DNA of 64,000 nucleotides from Streptomyces sp. S.PB5 (GTDB taxonomy: Bacteria; Actinomycetota; Actinomycetes; Streptomycetales; Streptomycetaceae), in NCBI RefSeq assembly GCF_030403745.1, contig NZ_JAQMWP010000015.1:218033-282032 (forward strand), given 5' to 3'. The notes beneath the pieces were generated by a model. The model worked only from the letters and a program-made list of their open reading frames with translations, had not been told where the DNA came from and made no database searches. A program made the translations under genes and the position numbers. Within the stretch, counting starts at the first letter, position 1; every line of letters starts with the position of its first letter. This document shows, piece after piece, positions 16,557 to 25,642 of this stretch.

Positions 16557-19073
16557 GTCGGGTAGGCCCCGCCCCTCTCGGGACGAGGCCCCCCTCAGAA
16601 CCGTGCGTGCCACTCGTCGCGGCACACGGCTCAAGCAGACCCCTTGGGTAGCACTTGATTCTGCGTTTGACCGTAGTCATGGGACGCGTGATGCCTCCGA
16701 TGACAGTCGGAATGGACCAGGGCTTGGTTGGACGCCTGATCTGACCCGCCGCGTGAGCGGTAGATCAGATGATGCTTGTGAATCGTCCGGTAGCTGGCGT
16801 GGAACCAATTGGCCCAGTCGCGGACCGAGTCCGGTTCGTACGTCGCTCCATCGATCAGGTCAAGTCCGCACAGCGGACAGAGTCCCTTCTGCCTGGCTGC
16901 GAGATTGACGGCGAACTTGCCGTCTGCCTGCGGGTGTTTGCGCTTACGCGTTCGCTCCCGCCAGTACTCCGCCAGTTCCGGGTCGTCCTTGGACGCTGCA
17001 CCCTTCACCATCACGTGGCGCTGGATGTTCGTCCATCCGAACTTGCCCATAAAGGCACCGGTCTCCATGTCGCCGAAGACCCAGTTGTCCTGCCGGGTTG
17101 GGTTGAAGCGGCCGAAGTATGCGCTCTTGACCCAGCTGCGCGACTTCTGTGCGTGCCGTCTCTTTGCCCACCTGTACGCCCGCTTGTACAGCCACCAATC
17201 CAGCTTGTTGAACGTCTCGCTGGATACGGCGCTTCGGTAGTAGGTGGCCCAACCCTTGATCAGAGGGTTCACATTTCGGATCAGATCCGTTGTTCTGGCC
17301 GCTGCCATACGCTCGCATCGGTCAGTGATCTCCCTCTTGACCTTCTGCACCGCTGCCTTACTGGGCTTGATCAGGAGCTTCTCGTCGTACCTCCTGACGT
17401 TGAATCCGAGGAAGTCAAAACCTTCCGACGCATGGACCACATGGGTCTTCTCGTCGTTGAAGGTCAACCCTCTCGGCATCAGCCAGTCGGTGAGCTTCTC
17501 CTTGATCTGCCATGCTTCCGCCTCCGTCGCGCACATGACGACGAAGTCGTCGGCGTAGCGGACCAGCGTCGGGATGTTCCTCCGAGACCTCTGTAATTGC
17601 GTGAGGCTCGGATCGTATCCAGCAGCGATTTCCATGCCATGGAGTGCAATGTTGAGCAGCAGGGGGCTGATCACCCCGCCCTGCGGCGTCCCCTCCTCGG
17701 TGGGGGCGAACCTGCCGTTCTCCATTACCCCGGCCTTCAGCCATCCTCTGATCTCCCGGCAGGCCGGGAAGTCGCCAATGGCATCCAGCAAGCGGTCATG
17801 GTCGATGCGGTCGAACGCGCTGGACAGGTCAGCGTCCAGGATCCAGACCTTCTTGGCGCCCTTGCGGGCGAGTGTCTGGAATATCGCGCCAATCGCGTCA
17901 TGGCACCCTCGTCCGGGCCGGAAGCCGTAGCTTCGCCCTTCAAAACGTGCCTCCCATTCCGGCTCCAGGGCGTTCTTCACCCTGGCCTGCTCCACTCGGT
18001 CCCGGATCGTGGGGATGCCCAGTGGTCGCTTCTTGCCGTTCGCCTTCGGGATATGCACCCGCCGCACCGGCAGTGGCCTGAACCGCGGCTCCTCGGTCAG
18101 CTCCCGCAGGAGTTGTCCTCGTTGCCGCTCGTCGACCACGACCGTCCCGTCGACTCCGGGGGTGCGGCGTCCAGCGCTGAGCTGAGTCACTCGGCGGATC
18201 GAAACGATCGTGTTGCTTCGTGCCCTCAGCATCAACTTCTGCAGATTTCTAACCCTCTTCGGGTCTTCTTCACGTGCCGCCTTGAAGATCCGCTGCCTCA
18301 GTCGCCGGACGTCCGCCTCCGCTTTGGCCCAGTCGGTACTGCGCCATTGCTCGGCGTCGCTCAGGGCCATCGTCACGTCGGCTGTCTCAGATTCCGTCGC
18401 GACGGTCACGTCAACCACCTCCGCGTCCACTCCGGTCTCCTGACTTTCGGTCTCATTGCGTTGGCATCTTCAAAGGTCCACCAGGCCCGCGTCAGCTCGC
18501 TTTCGCGCCCAGCCACCTGGCTGGTATCCGCCGGGTTATAGGCGGCGGCTGAGGTGCCGTCGTCCGCCCTTTCCCCTGGGCTTTCGCCCCAGCGGCCTTT
18601 GCTTCTCGAGCCTTCCTTCGCCCGCAGAGGAGTTGAGCTTCCGTCTCCGTCGGCCTACCGGTCATGCGACCGGACCTCTACGGGGTTGTCCTGTTCCGCT
18701 CCGTCCAGATGCGAGCTGGGTCGGGTGCCTCCTATATCCCGGGGCCACGGTGACCACGCACGACGTAAATGGGACCGACGTGCCGTGTTTGCTTCGCAGC
18801 AGTAGCCCTGTGCCGGCGTTCTGCACTGCTCCGGCATCTACGGTTACGGGACCTCATCAGAGGTTCACTTGCGTTCACCCTTCAGCTCTCCCCCTTGGCC
18901 CTGTGCCTCGCAGCAGCCTGCATGGTCTTGGAGCTTCGGTTACGAGGGCTTCGCACAGGTCCGTTACCGGTCCTGCACGCCTCGCCGGGGGCCCGCCATC
19001 TTGGTCACTTGGCGGGGAAGACCTCCTTCCTCTGGAATGTCTTCACTGGACCGGAGCGGCTTTCAGGCCGCAC
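16557..19073 (-). mobile_element. group II intron with maturase/reverse transcriptase
   Basis: The element is 2517 bases on the minus strand. Its 5' end is GTGCGGCC at 19073, matching the group II consensus GUGYG, and its 3' end is CCTACCCGAC at 16557, with a bulged-A branch candidate in CCTACCC. Domain V is at 16598-16632: it begins GAGCCGTG and ends CACGGTTC, as expected, and contains the RT stop codon. Domain VI covers 16557-16597. Bases 18431-19073 form the ribozyme 5' part (domains I-III), a non-coding stretch of over 600 bases. The host gene is read in the same direction, and precise excision fuses ATGG to AGATG, restoring frame. Confidence 0.9.
16631..18430 (-). CDS. ltrA: group II intron reverse transcriptase/maturase with HNH endonuclease
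   Basis: The 599-residue protein has RT motifs in order: T-P-G-V-D-G near residue 90, R-P-L-G-I-P at 135-140, Y-G-F-R-P-G-R-G at 168-175, D-A-D-L-S-S-A-F-D at 199-207, G-T-P-Q-G-G-V-I-S-P at 247-256 and the catalytic Y-A-D-D at 292-295. The maturase (X) domain follows at about 380-450. The C terminus has C-P-L-C at 518-521 and H-K-H-H-L-I-Y then C-H-R-R-H-H, an HNH endonuclease. All catalytic residues look intact, so the intron could still splice and move. The GTG start is preceded by CAGGAGA. The stop lies at the start of domain V. Confidence 0.95.
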   Translation of the reverse strand: MDAEVVDVTVATESETADVTMALSDAEQWRSTDWAKAEADVRRLRQRIFKAAREEDPKRVRNLQKLMLRARSNTIVSIRRVTQLSAGRRTPGVDGTVVVDERQRGQLLRELTEEPRFRPLPVRRVHIPKANGKKRPLGIPTIRDRVEQARVKNALEPEWEARFEGRSYGFRPGRGCHDAIGAIFQTLARKGAKKVWILDADLSSAFDRIDHDRLLDAIGDFPACREIRGWLKAGVMENGRFAPTEEGTPQGGVISPLLLNIALHGMEIAAGYDPSLTQLQRSRRNIPTLVRYADDFVVMCATEAEAWQIKEKLTDWLMPRGLTFNDEKTHVVHASEGFDFLGFNVRRYDEKLLIKPSKAAVQKVKREITDRCERMAAARTTDLIRNVNPLIKGWATYYRSAVSSETFNKLDWWLYKRAYRWAKRRHAQKSRSWVKSAYFGRFNPTRQDNWVFGDMETGAFMGKFGWTNIQRHVMVKGAASKDDPELAEYWRERTRKRKHPQADGKFAVNLAARQKGLCPLCGLDLIDGATYEPDSVRDWANWFHASYRTIHKHHLIYRSRGGSDQASNQALVHSDCHRRHHASHDYGQTQNQVLPKGSA

Positions 19074-20271
19074 CCATCTCGCCGTAGTAGAAATCGGCGG
19101 CACCGGGCTCGTCCTTGTTGTCCTCCAGGGCCTTGCGCAGCTGGCGGTAGAGCTGGGCCACGTGCGCGGGCTCCATGACGGTCCCTGGGAGATCGTCGGT
19201 GATCTCGCGCCAGGCCCCACGGTTACGGGCGCTGCGTTCGACGCCGTGTCTGAGCAGGTGCTCGTCGGCGATCGTCCGGCGCCGGGCCCAGCGCAGCGGC
19301 ACGCCGCCGTGCACGCCCCAGTCCCGGTACGGGTAGGCGAAATAGCACTCACCACTGATGCGGATCTGATCGAGGTGGTGTGCTCCGAAGAACAGACACC
19401 GCCGCAACCACATGTCGACCAGCGTAAGGTGCGAGACATCCACTCCTCGTATGGAGACCAGTTCAGGGGCTCCGAACCGGTCGGGTATGTACGGCTGGAG
19501 CCGCGTTTCGTCCATGGCGGTACGGTCGGGCAGCAGGAACAGTCCGTAGTGGTGGAACAAGGACAGCCGGGCTGCGAGATGCGCGTCCGTCAGATCGGCC
19601 TCTGCGAACCGCAGCAGCAAGGCGGAGGAGGCCAGGAACGACGTCTCCCGGCAGTAGAGACGCGGCACGGCAAGTTGCAGGTGCACTGGTTGCTCCATGA
19701 CTGCGCCACCGAGCCGTGCCTCGTGCGTGCACACGAGCGTGGCCTCCATGGAGCCCGAGCAACGCACCCGGGACAGGTCCAGGATCCCCATGACACAGGT
19801 TCCGGTCATCGACAGCGTCGAGCGGAACTCCGCCCGCATGAAGTCCACCGAGTCCTCGAACTCGGATCGGTCGAAACCAGCGTCCTCCTCGAAAACCGTC
19901 CTGAGGAAATCCGCCCCATGGCGAAACCGTGCCCTGCCGAAGTCCACCGATCCCTGGAAGCGGGCGTCCGTGAAGTCGGCCCGCCCCGAGAACACGAAGC
20001 CGCTCAGGTCGGCCTCGCCCGAGAACACGGCCTGGTCGAACCGGGCCTCGTAGAGCACACCCTGGGTCCAGCGCCGCAACTCGGCCAGGAGTTCCGGCGT
20101 GAAGGGCACACCTCTGTAGTCAGCGCGGCTCCCGGCAGAGGCCGACAGCAGGGCGATCTGCCGGTCCGGAGCGGTGACGTGGGCGAGACAGCGTCCCCGT
20201 TCCCGGACCACGACCCCATGACAGTCACCTTCGCCACAGACGGGCCAAGTGGGCACAGGTGCAACGGACAT
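19074..20271 (-). CDS. pentapeptide-repeat membrane protein, 5' exon
   Basis: The 5' exon encodes a short N-terminal region with Cys pairs (W-P-V-C-G-E-G-D-C), then pentapeptide-like repeats of the A-(D/N)-F-X-X pattern at about residues 65-160 (for example A-D-L-S-G, A-D-F-T-D, V-D-F-G-R, A-D-F-L-R). A linking domain follows, ending D-F-Y-Y-G-E-M just before the intron. With the 3' exon (16102-16556) the spliced gene is 1653 bases, encoding 550 residues, and the frame is maintained. I chose ATG 20271; GTG 20310 would add 13 residues but lacks a ribosome binding site. Function is unknown; repeats of this type form a beta-helix used for protein contacts. Confidence 0.8.
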
Positions 20272-20320
20272 GTCGGGATGGTCCCCGAACACAGCAGCGC
20301 ACACACTCACTTGGAGTGAA

Positions 20321-21148
20321 TCAGGATGCCTTCGTGCCGACCATCACGGCGGAGCACGGGTGATGTGCGCCGCCGAGGCATTCCTGTCGCTGCGCTGCCT
20401 CCGCCAAGGACCGCCGGTCGGCATGGACGCCCGCCGGGATGACGTCCCGCACCTCCACCTCGGCCACCAGACCGCGCGCCGACACCACCCGCCACACCGA
20501 GGCGAGCAGGGTGTCCTCGCCGACGAAGGCGGGCGCGGTGCTGGCCGCCGTACCGCCGTCGAGGCGGTAGCGCAGGTGCACGGGCTGGACGGGGGCCCCG
20601 GCGTCGAGCGCTGCCTGGAAGACGGCCCGGCGGAAGGTGCCGTGGGCGCGGCCGCACCAGGTGCTGCCCTCGGGGAAGACCGCGACCGCGTGCCCGTCGC
20701 GCAGGGACCGGGCGATCCGGGCGACCGTGTCCGGCAGGGCCCGCAGCCGCTCCCGGTCGATGAACAGGGCGCCCCGGGCGGCCAGTGCGCCCGCCACCGG
20801 CCACTGCCGGATCTCCCGCTTGGCGAGCATCCTGGCCGGGCGCACGGCGGCGAGCAGCGGGATGTCGAGCCAGGAGATGTGGTTGGCGACCAGGAGCAGC
20901 CCGCCGGTGGGCGCGGCGGTGCCGGTGACCCGGACCTGGACCCCTGCGGCCCGTACGATCCACCGGCACCACCGCCTCACCAGCCCGGCGGGGATCAGCC
21001 CGCCGAGCGGCGACAGCAGGACCCCGGCCAGCACCAGGGTCAGGACCGCCGCCAGCCGCAGCACGGCACGCGGTACGGCCGTGCCCGACCCCGTCGGCTC
21101 CACGCACACCCCCGGGGTGCAGGGCGCGCTGGGCAGCCAGACGCTCAT
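20321..21148 (-). CDS. olsA: lysophospholipid-type acyltransferase, probable OlsA
   Basis: The 275-residue protein is a PlsC-like acyltransferase with a membrane helix at about residues 24-52, the catalytic N-H-I-S-W-L-D block (H-X4-D) near residue 91, F-I-D-R-E-R at about 126, and F-P-E-G-S-T-W near 156. Because the preceding, overlapping gene is an OlsB-type N-acyltransferase, the likely role is O-acylation of lyso-ornithine lipid to ornithine lipid. S. coelicolor has an equivalent pair, as I recall SCO0920-SCO0921. The start overlaps the olsB stop (TGATG). A general phosphatidate-pathway acyltransferase is the alternative. Confidence 0.8.
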   Translation of the reverse strand: MSVWLPSAPCTPGVCVEPTGSGTAVPRAVLRLAAVLTLVLAGVLLSPLGGLIPAGLVRRWCRWIVRAAGVQVRVTGTAAPTGGLLLVANHISWLDIPLLAAVRPARMLAKREIRQWPVAGALAARGALFIDRERLRALPDTVARIARSLRDGHAVAVFPEGSTWCGRAHGTFRRAVFQAALDAGAPVQPVHLRYRLDGGTAASTAPAFVGEDTLLASVWRVVSARGLVAEVEVRDVIPAGVHADRRSLAEAAQRQECLGGAHHPCSAVMVGTKAS

Positions 21149-21915
21149 CAGGCCGGTACGAGGGAGAGGAAGTGCCGCAGATAGCGCGGGTTGACCCGGC
21201 GCATCGACAGCAGCACGTACAGGTCGGCGACCCCGAAGTCGGGGTCGTGGGCGGGTTCGCCGCAGACCCAGGCGCCGAGGCGGAGGTAGCCGCGCAGGAG
21301 GGCGGGCAGTTCGGTGCGGCCGGCGGGGGCGGGCCCGCCCGGGATCCAGGGCAGCAGCGGCCGTACGCGGTACTCCTCGGGCGCCAGGTGCTTGTCCTTC
21401 ACCCGGTCCCAGGTCGCGGAGGCGAGCGCGCCGCCGTCGGCGAGCGGGACGGAGCAGCAGCCGGCCAGCCACTCGTGCCCGCGGTCGACCATGTAGCGGG
21501 CGATGCCGGCCCAGATGAGCGAGATGACGGCGCCGTCCCGGTGGTCGGGGTGCACGCAGGAGCGGCCGACCTCGACGAGTCCGGGGCGCAGCGAGTCGAT
21601 GCGGGAGAGGTCGAACTCGCTCTCCGAGTACAGCCGCCCGGCGACCGCGGCACGCTCCGGCGGCAGCAACCGGTACGTCCCCACGACCTGCCCGGTGAGG
21701 GTGTCGGTGACGAGCAGGTGGTCGCAGTAGGCGTCGAAGGGGTCGATGTCGTGGCCCGGCTGCGGGGAGGACAGCAGGGCGCCCATCTCTCCGGCGAACA
21801 CCTCGTGCCGCAGCCGCTGGGCGGCGCGTACGTCGGACTCGTCGCGGGCGAGGGAGACGGTGTAGCGGGTGGGAGCGGCGAGGGGCGGGGAGTCCAGAGC
21901 GGATACGGCGGTCAT
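21148..21915 (-). CDS. olsB: ornithine N-acyltransferase, OlsB-like
   Basis: The 255-residue protein belongs to the hemolysin-like GNAT (OlsB) family, which transfers a 3-hydroxyacyl chain to the alpha-amino group of ornithine. Blocks visible are R-L-R-H-E-V-F, D-P-F-D-A-Y-C-D-H-L-L-V, G-T-Y-R-L-L-P, E-F-D-L-S and E-V-G-R-S-C-V-H-P-D-H-R. These are diagnostic of this family. Ornithine lipids are phosphate-free membrane lipids often made under phosphate limitation. The gene is translationally coupled to olsA. An upstream region with competing hairpins (21951-21999) may control it. Confidence 0.82.
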   Translation of the reverse strand: MTAVSALDSPPLAAPTRYTVSLARDESDVRAAQRLRHEVFAGEMGALLSSPQPGHDIDPFDAYCDHLLVTDTLTGQVVGTYRLLPPERAAVAGRLYSESEFDLSRIDSLRPGLVEVGRSCVHPDHRDGAVISLIWAGIARYMVDRGHEWLAGCCSVPLADGGALASATWDRVKDKHLAPEEYRVRPLLPWIPGGPAPAGRTELPALLRGYLRLGAWVCGEPAHDPDFGVADLYVLLSMRRVNPRYLRHFLSLVPA

Positions 21916-21950
21916 GGCTCACTCCAGGTCACGGGCCGGGTCGGCCTGAG

Positions 21951-21999
21951 CGGAAGAACAGGCCGGGTCGGGTACGGCCTGCGCGTACCTGTTCTTCCG
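21951..21999 (-). promoter_or_regulatory. 12-bp inverted repeat with an internal competing hairpin upstream of olsB
   Basis: CGGAAGAACAGG (21951-21962) pairs perfectly with CCTGTTCTTCCG (21988-21999). A second perfect hairpin, CAGGCCG (21959-21965) with CGGCCTG (21975-21981), uses part of the same left arm, so the two cannot both form. The structure starts 36 bases from the olsB ATG. It could be an RNA switch or attenuator in the leader, or an operator; no transcription start is known. Confidence 0.6.
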
Positions 22000-22164
22000 A
22001 TGCCGGCTGGCCGGTACATGACCGAAGGCGAGAGCCGGGATGTGAGCTTGTTGAACGGAACGGTCGGCCGACCGTCACGTCGCCGGGACGCAACCTCCGA
22101 GCCAGTGGCGCGTCTCCGTCCCGTCGAGCACGCACTCCAGGACGGGGTCGCCGCGCATGCGAGA

Positions 22165-22194
22165 CGGGGCCGGAGAGCACCACTCCCGGCCCCG
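22165..22194 (-). terminator. hairpin after sdhB
   Basis: CGGGGCCGGAG (22165-22175) pairs with CTCCCGGCCCCG (22183-22194), with a single bulged G and a short loop. It lies 37 bases past the sdhB stop and probably ends the sdhCAB transcript. The rest of the 315-base gap to olsB contains only the inverted repeat structure at 21951-21999 and no gene that I can support. Confidence 0.65.
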
Positions 22195-22230
22195 CCCGTC
22201 CGCACCTTCCGGCGAACGTCCTTGTACGGC

Positions 22231-22980
22231 TCAGCGCTTGGCCGTCTTCCGGGTGGCCCGCAGCCACTCCTTGTTCATCCCGGTGATGGAGACCAGTGGA
22301 ATGCCCTTCGGGCAGGCGGTCGCGCACTCCCCCGCCAGCGTGCAGCCCCCGAAGCCCTCTTCGTCCATCTGCGCCACCATGTCCAGCACCCGCGTCTCCC
22401 GCTCGGGCGCCCCCTGCGGCAGCACGTTCAGGTGGTTGACCTTGGCGGAGGTGAACAGCATCGCCGCGCCGTTGGGACAGGCGGCGACGCACGCCCCGCA
22501 TCCGATGCACTCCGCGTGCTCGAACGCGAAGTCGGCGTCGGGCTTGGGCACCGGCGTCGCATGGGCCTCCGGCGCGGCACCGGTCGGCGCGGTGATGTAC
22601 CCGCCGGCCTGGATGATCCGGTCGAAGGCCGACCGGTCGACGACCAGGTCCTTGATCACCGGGAACGCGGACGCCCGCCACGGCTCGATGTCGATCGTGT
22701 CGCCGTCCTTGAAGGACCGCATGTGCAGCTGACAGGTGGTGGTGCGCTCCGGCCCGTGGGCGTCGCCGTTGATGACGAGGGAGCACGCGCCGCAGATCCC
22801 CTCCCGGCAGTCGTGGTCGAAGGCGACCGGGTCCTCACCCCGCAGGATGAGCTCCTCGTTGAGGGTGTCGAGCATCTCCAGGAAGGACATGTCGCAGGAG
22901 ATGCCGTCCACCTCGTACGTGGACATGGCGCCGTCGGCGTCGGCGTTCTTCTGCCGCCAGACGCGCAGGGTGAGCTTCAT
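22231..22980 (-). CDS. sdhB: succinate dehydrogenase/fumarate reductase iron-sulfur subunit
   Basis: The 249-residue subunit carries electrons from the flavoprotein to the membrane anchor. It shows the 2Fe-2S pattern C-R-E-G-I-C-G-A-C at about residues 59-67 with a later C, and the 4Fe-4S/3Fe-4S ferredoxin motifs C-I-G-C-G-A-C-V-A-A-C-P and G-G-C-T-L-A-G-E-C-A-T-A-C-P. Its ATG overlaps the sdhA TGA. The sdhC-sdhA-sdhB order and the b-type five-helix anchor are typical of an actinobacterial type with a single cytochrome b subunit, often the Sdh1/fumarate-reductase-like form. Confidence 0.93.
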   Translation of the reverse strand: MKLTLRVWRQKNADADGAMSTYEVDGISCDMSFLEMLDTLNEELILRGEDPVAFDHDCREGICGACSLVINGDAHGPERTTTCQLHMRSFKDGDTIDIEPWRASAFPVIKDLVVDRSAFDRIIQAGGYITAPTGAAPEAHATPVPKPDADFAFEHAECIGCGACVAACPNGAAMLFTSAKVNHLNVLPQGAPERETRVLDMVAQMDEEGFGGCTLAGECATACPKGIPLVSITGMNKEWLRATRKTAKR

Positions 22981-24926
22981 GCGTAGCTCCGCTGGGTGGG
23001 GTGGACGTACTCGAAGACCAGGTCTTCCTTGTGCAGGGTGGGAGCCTCGCCGGTGGCGGTGAACTCCCAGGCGGCCGCGTAGGCGAACTCCTCGTCCTTG
23101 CGGGCCGCTTCCCCGTCCGGGGTCTGTGACTCCTCGCGGAAGTGGCCGCCGCAGGACTCTGCGCGGTGCAGTGCGTCGAGGCACATGAGCTCGGCGAGCT
23201 CCAGGTAGTCGACGATGCGATTGGCCTTCTCCAGCGACTGGTTGAACTCCTCGCCGGTGCCCGGCACCTTGATGCGCCGCCAGAACTCCTCGCGGATCTG
23301 CGGGATCCGCTCCAGGGCCTTGCGCAGCCCGGCGTCGGTGCGGGCCATGCCGCAGAACTCCCACATCAGTTCGCCGACCTCACGGTGGAAGGAGTCCGGT
23401 GTGCGGTCGCCGTCGACGGACAGGAGCAGGTTGAGCCGGTCCTCCGTCTCCGCCAGCACCTCCTGCACGACGGGGTGCTCGTCGGTCACCGCCTCCTGGT
23501 GCGGATGACGTGCGAGGTAGTCGTTGATCGTCGCCGGGAGCACGAAGTACCCGTCCGCCAGCCCCTGCATCAGCGCCGACGCACCGAGCCGGTTCGCCCC
23601 GTGGTCGGAGAAGTTGGCCTCGCCGATCGCGAACAGGCCCGGGACGGTGGTCTGGAGGTCGTAGTCGACCCACAGCCCGCCCATCGTGTAGTGCACGGCC
23701 GGGTAGATCCGCATCGGCACCCGGTACGGATCCTCGTCGGTGATCCGCTGGTACATGTCGAAGAGGTTGCCGTACTTGGCCTCGACGGCCTTGCGGCCCA
23801 TCCGCTCGATGGCGTCGGCGAAGTCGAGGTAGACGCCCTGTCCGCCCGGCCCGACACCGCGCCCCTCGTCGCAGACGTTCTTGGCGGCGCGCGAGGCGAT
23901 GTCACGCGGGACCAGGTTGCCGAAGGACGGGTAGATGCGCTCCAGGTAGTAGTCGCGCTCGTCCTCGGGGATCTTGTTCGCCGGCCGGTCGTCGCCCTTG
24001 GCCTTCGGCACCCAGATCCGGCCGTCGTTGCGCAGCGACTCGCTCATCAGCGTCAGCTTGGACTGGTGGTCGCCGGTGCGCGGGATGCACGTCGGATGGA
24101 TCTGGGTGAAGCAGGGGTTGGCGAACCAGGCGCCGCGCCGGTGCGCCCGCCAGACGGCGGTGGCGTTGGAGTTCATGGCGTTCGTCGACAGGTAGAAGAC
24201 GTTGCCGTAACCACCGCTGGCGAGCACGACGGCGTCGGCGAAGTACGTGGAGATCTTCCCCGTGACGAGGTCCCGCGCGACGATCCCGCGCGCCCGCCCG
24301 TCGACGACGATCAGATCGAGCATCTCGGTCCGCGGGTGCATCTCGATGTTCCCGGCGGCGATCTGCCGCGACAGCGCCTGGTACGCGCCCAGCAGCAGTT
24401 GCTGACCCGTCTGGCCCCGGGCGTAGAAGGTCCGCGACACCTGTACGCCGCCGAAGGACCTCGTGTCGAGCAGCCCGCCGTACTCCCGCGCGAACGGCAC
24501 GCCCTGTGCCACGCACTGGTCGATGATCTCGACGGAGATCTGCGCCAGCCGGTGCACGTTCGACTCCCGGGCCCGGAAGTCGCCGCCCTTGACGGTGTCG
24601 TAGAACAGCCGGTGGACGGAGTCGCCGTCGTTGCGGTAGTTCTTCGCCGCGTTGATACCGCCCTGCGCGGCGATGGAGTGGGCCCGGCGCGGGGAGTCCT
24701 GGTAGCAGAACTGGACGACGTGGTAGCCCTGTTCGGCGAGGGTGGCGCCCGCGGAGCCGCCGGCCAGACCCGTGCCCACCACGATCACCGTGTGCTTGCG
24801 CCGGTTGGCGGGGTTGACCAGCTTGGCCTCGAAACGGCGCTTGTCCCAGCGCTCGCCCACGGGGCCGGAGGGGGCCTTGGTGTCGACGAGGGGCTCGCCG
24901 TGCGCGTAATCCACGTAGGAGGTCAT
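22977..24926 (-). CDS. sdhA: succinate dehydrogenase/fumarate reductase flavoprotein subunit
   Basis: The 649-residue flavoprotein has the FAD-binding G-T-G-L-A-G-G-S-A-G motif at about residues 51-60, then H-S-I-A-A-Q-G-G-I-N-A-A (the covalent FAD histidine region). The active site includes H-P-T-C-I, and the later R-A-A-K-N and G-G-L-W-V-D-Y-D blocks are present. It catalyses succinate to fumarate oxidation or the reverse. It is expressed with sdhC two bases upstream and sdhB overlapping downstream. The membrane anchor and the flavin subunit match the enzyme class that transfers electrons to menaquinone in Gram-positive bacteria. Confidence 0.94.
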   Translation of the reverse strand: MTSYVDYAHGEPLVDTKAPSGPVGERWDKRRFEAKLVNPANRRKHTVIVVGTGLAGGSAGATLAEQGYHVVQFCYQDSPRRAHSIAAQGGINAAKNYRNDGDSVHRLFYDTVKGGDFRARESNVHRLAQISVEIIDQCVAQGVPFAREYGGLLDTRSFGGVQVSRTFYARGQTGQQLLLGAYQALSRQIAAGNIEMHPRTEMLDLIVVDGRARGIVARDLVTGKISTYFADAVVLASGGYGNVFYLSTNAMNSNATAVWRAHRRGAWFANPCFTQIHPTCIPRTGDHQSKLTLMSESLRNDGRIWVPKAKGDDRPANKIPEDERDYYLERIYPSFGNLVPRDIASRAAKNVCDEGRGVGPGGQGVYLDFADAIERMGRKAVEAKYGNLFDMYQRITDEDPYRVPMRIYPAVHYTMGGLWVDYDLQTTVPGLFAIGEANFSDHGANRLGASALMQGLADGYFVLPATINDYLARHPHQEAVTDEHPVVQEVLAETEDRLNLLLSVDGDRTPDSFHREVGELMWEFCGMARTDAGLRKALERIPQIREEFWRRIKVPGTGEEFNQSLEKANRIVDYLELAELMCLDALHRAESCGGHFREESQTPDGEAARKDEEFAYAAAWEFTATGEAPTLHKEDLVFEYVHPTQRSYA

Positions 24927-24928
24927 CT

Positions 24929-25636
24929 TCAGCTCACCACTCCGGTCATGACGCCCACGGGTACGGCGATGAAGCCGGCCGTGAGCAGCAGTGCGAGGAC
25001 GTCGGCCGTTGCCTTCAGGGCGCGGTCGCGGCTGCGGCTGCCCGCGCCGAGGGTCTGGGCGGCGCTCCAGAAGCCGTGCCGGACGTGCAGGCCGAGGGCG
25101 AGCATCGCGACGATGTAGATGACGTTGCCGTACCAGGTGGAGAAGGTGTCCACGACGTTCTGGTACGGGTGGCCCTCCTGGAAGCCGCCCGGGTGCACGG
25201 TGCCGGTCGTCAGGTCGAGGATGTGCCAGACGATGAACAGGCCGAGGATGATGCCGCCCCAGCGCATGGTGCGCGTGGCGTAGCTCGCCCGCGGCTTCCT
25301 GTGCACGTACTTGGTGGGGCGGGCCTTGATGTCGCGGCGGCTGAGCTGGTACGCGGAGGTGGCGTGCGCGACGACCGCGACCACGAGCACCACGCGGATG
25401 ATCCACAGCGTCCACTCGTAGTGCATGAAGGGCTCGCCGACCGTGCGCAGCCAGTGTGCGTAGTGGTTGAACTCCCCTGACCCGAAGAAGATCTTCAGAT
25501 TGCCGATCATGTGGACGACCAGGTACAGCAGCATGATCAGCCCGCTGACCGCCATCACGGTCTTCTTGCCGACGGAGCTGTCCCACACCGTGCGTGCCAT
25601 GGACGGCCGTCGGTCCGTCCGCGTTGCCAGAGCCAT
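24929..25636 (-). CDS. sdhC: succinate dehydrogenase cytochrome b subunit
   Basis: The 235-residue membrane anchor has five hydrophobic segments with haem-ligand histidines, including V-V-H-M-I-G-N-L, H-A-T-S-A-Y, W-H-I-L-D-L and G-L-H-V-R-H-G-F-W. It corresponds to the single-subunit diheme cytochrome b558-type anchor. I chose ATG 25636 (M-A-L-A-T-R-T); ATG 25642 gives two more residues. There is no Shine-Dalgarno. A TAGCGT hexamer ends about 8 bases before ATG 25636, so the message may be leaderless. It leads the sdhCAB operon and is divergent from a LysR gene. Confidence 0.9.
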   Translation of the reverse strand: MALATRTDRRPSMARTVWDSSVGKKTVMAVSGLIMLLYLVVHMIGNLKIFFGSGEFNHYAHWLRTVGEPFMHYEWTLWIIRVVLVVAVVAHATSAYQLSRRDIKARPTKYVHRKPRASYATRTMRWGGIILGLFIVWHILDLTTGTVHPGGFQEGHPYQNVVDTFSTWYGNVIYIVAMLALGLHVRHGFWSAAQTLGAGSRSRDRALKATADVLALLLTAGFIAVPVGVMTGVVS

Positions 25637-25642
25637 GTCCAT

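Noticed and set aside
16378..16908. ORF over the 3' end of the intron on the plus strand
   Set aside because: It crosses ribozyme domains V and VI and the host exon, and has no homology-like blocks.
19001..19100. gene disruption of the pentapeptide-repeat gene by an IS element
   Set aside because: No inverted repeats or target duplication; ends match group II intron consensus and the frame is restored on excision.
21172..22986. 604-codon plus-strand frame across olsB and sdhB
   Set aside because: It runs across two well-supported minus-strand genes and an intergenic region; no family resemblance.
23142..25118. 658-codon plus-strand frame
   Set aside because: Antisense shadow of sdhA and sdhC.
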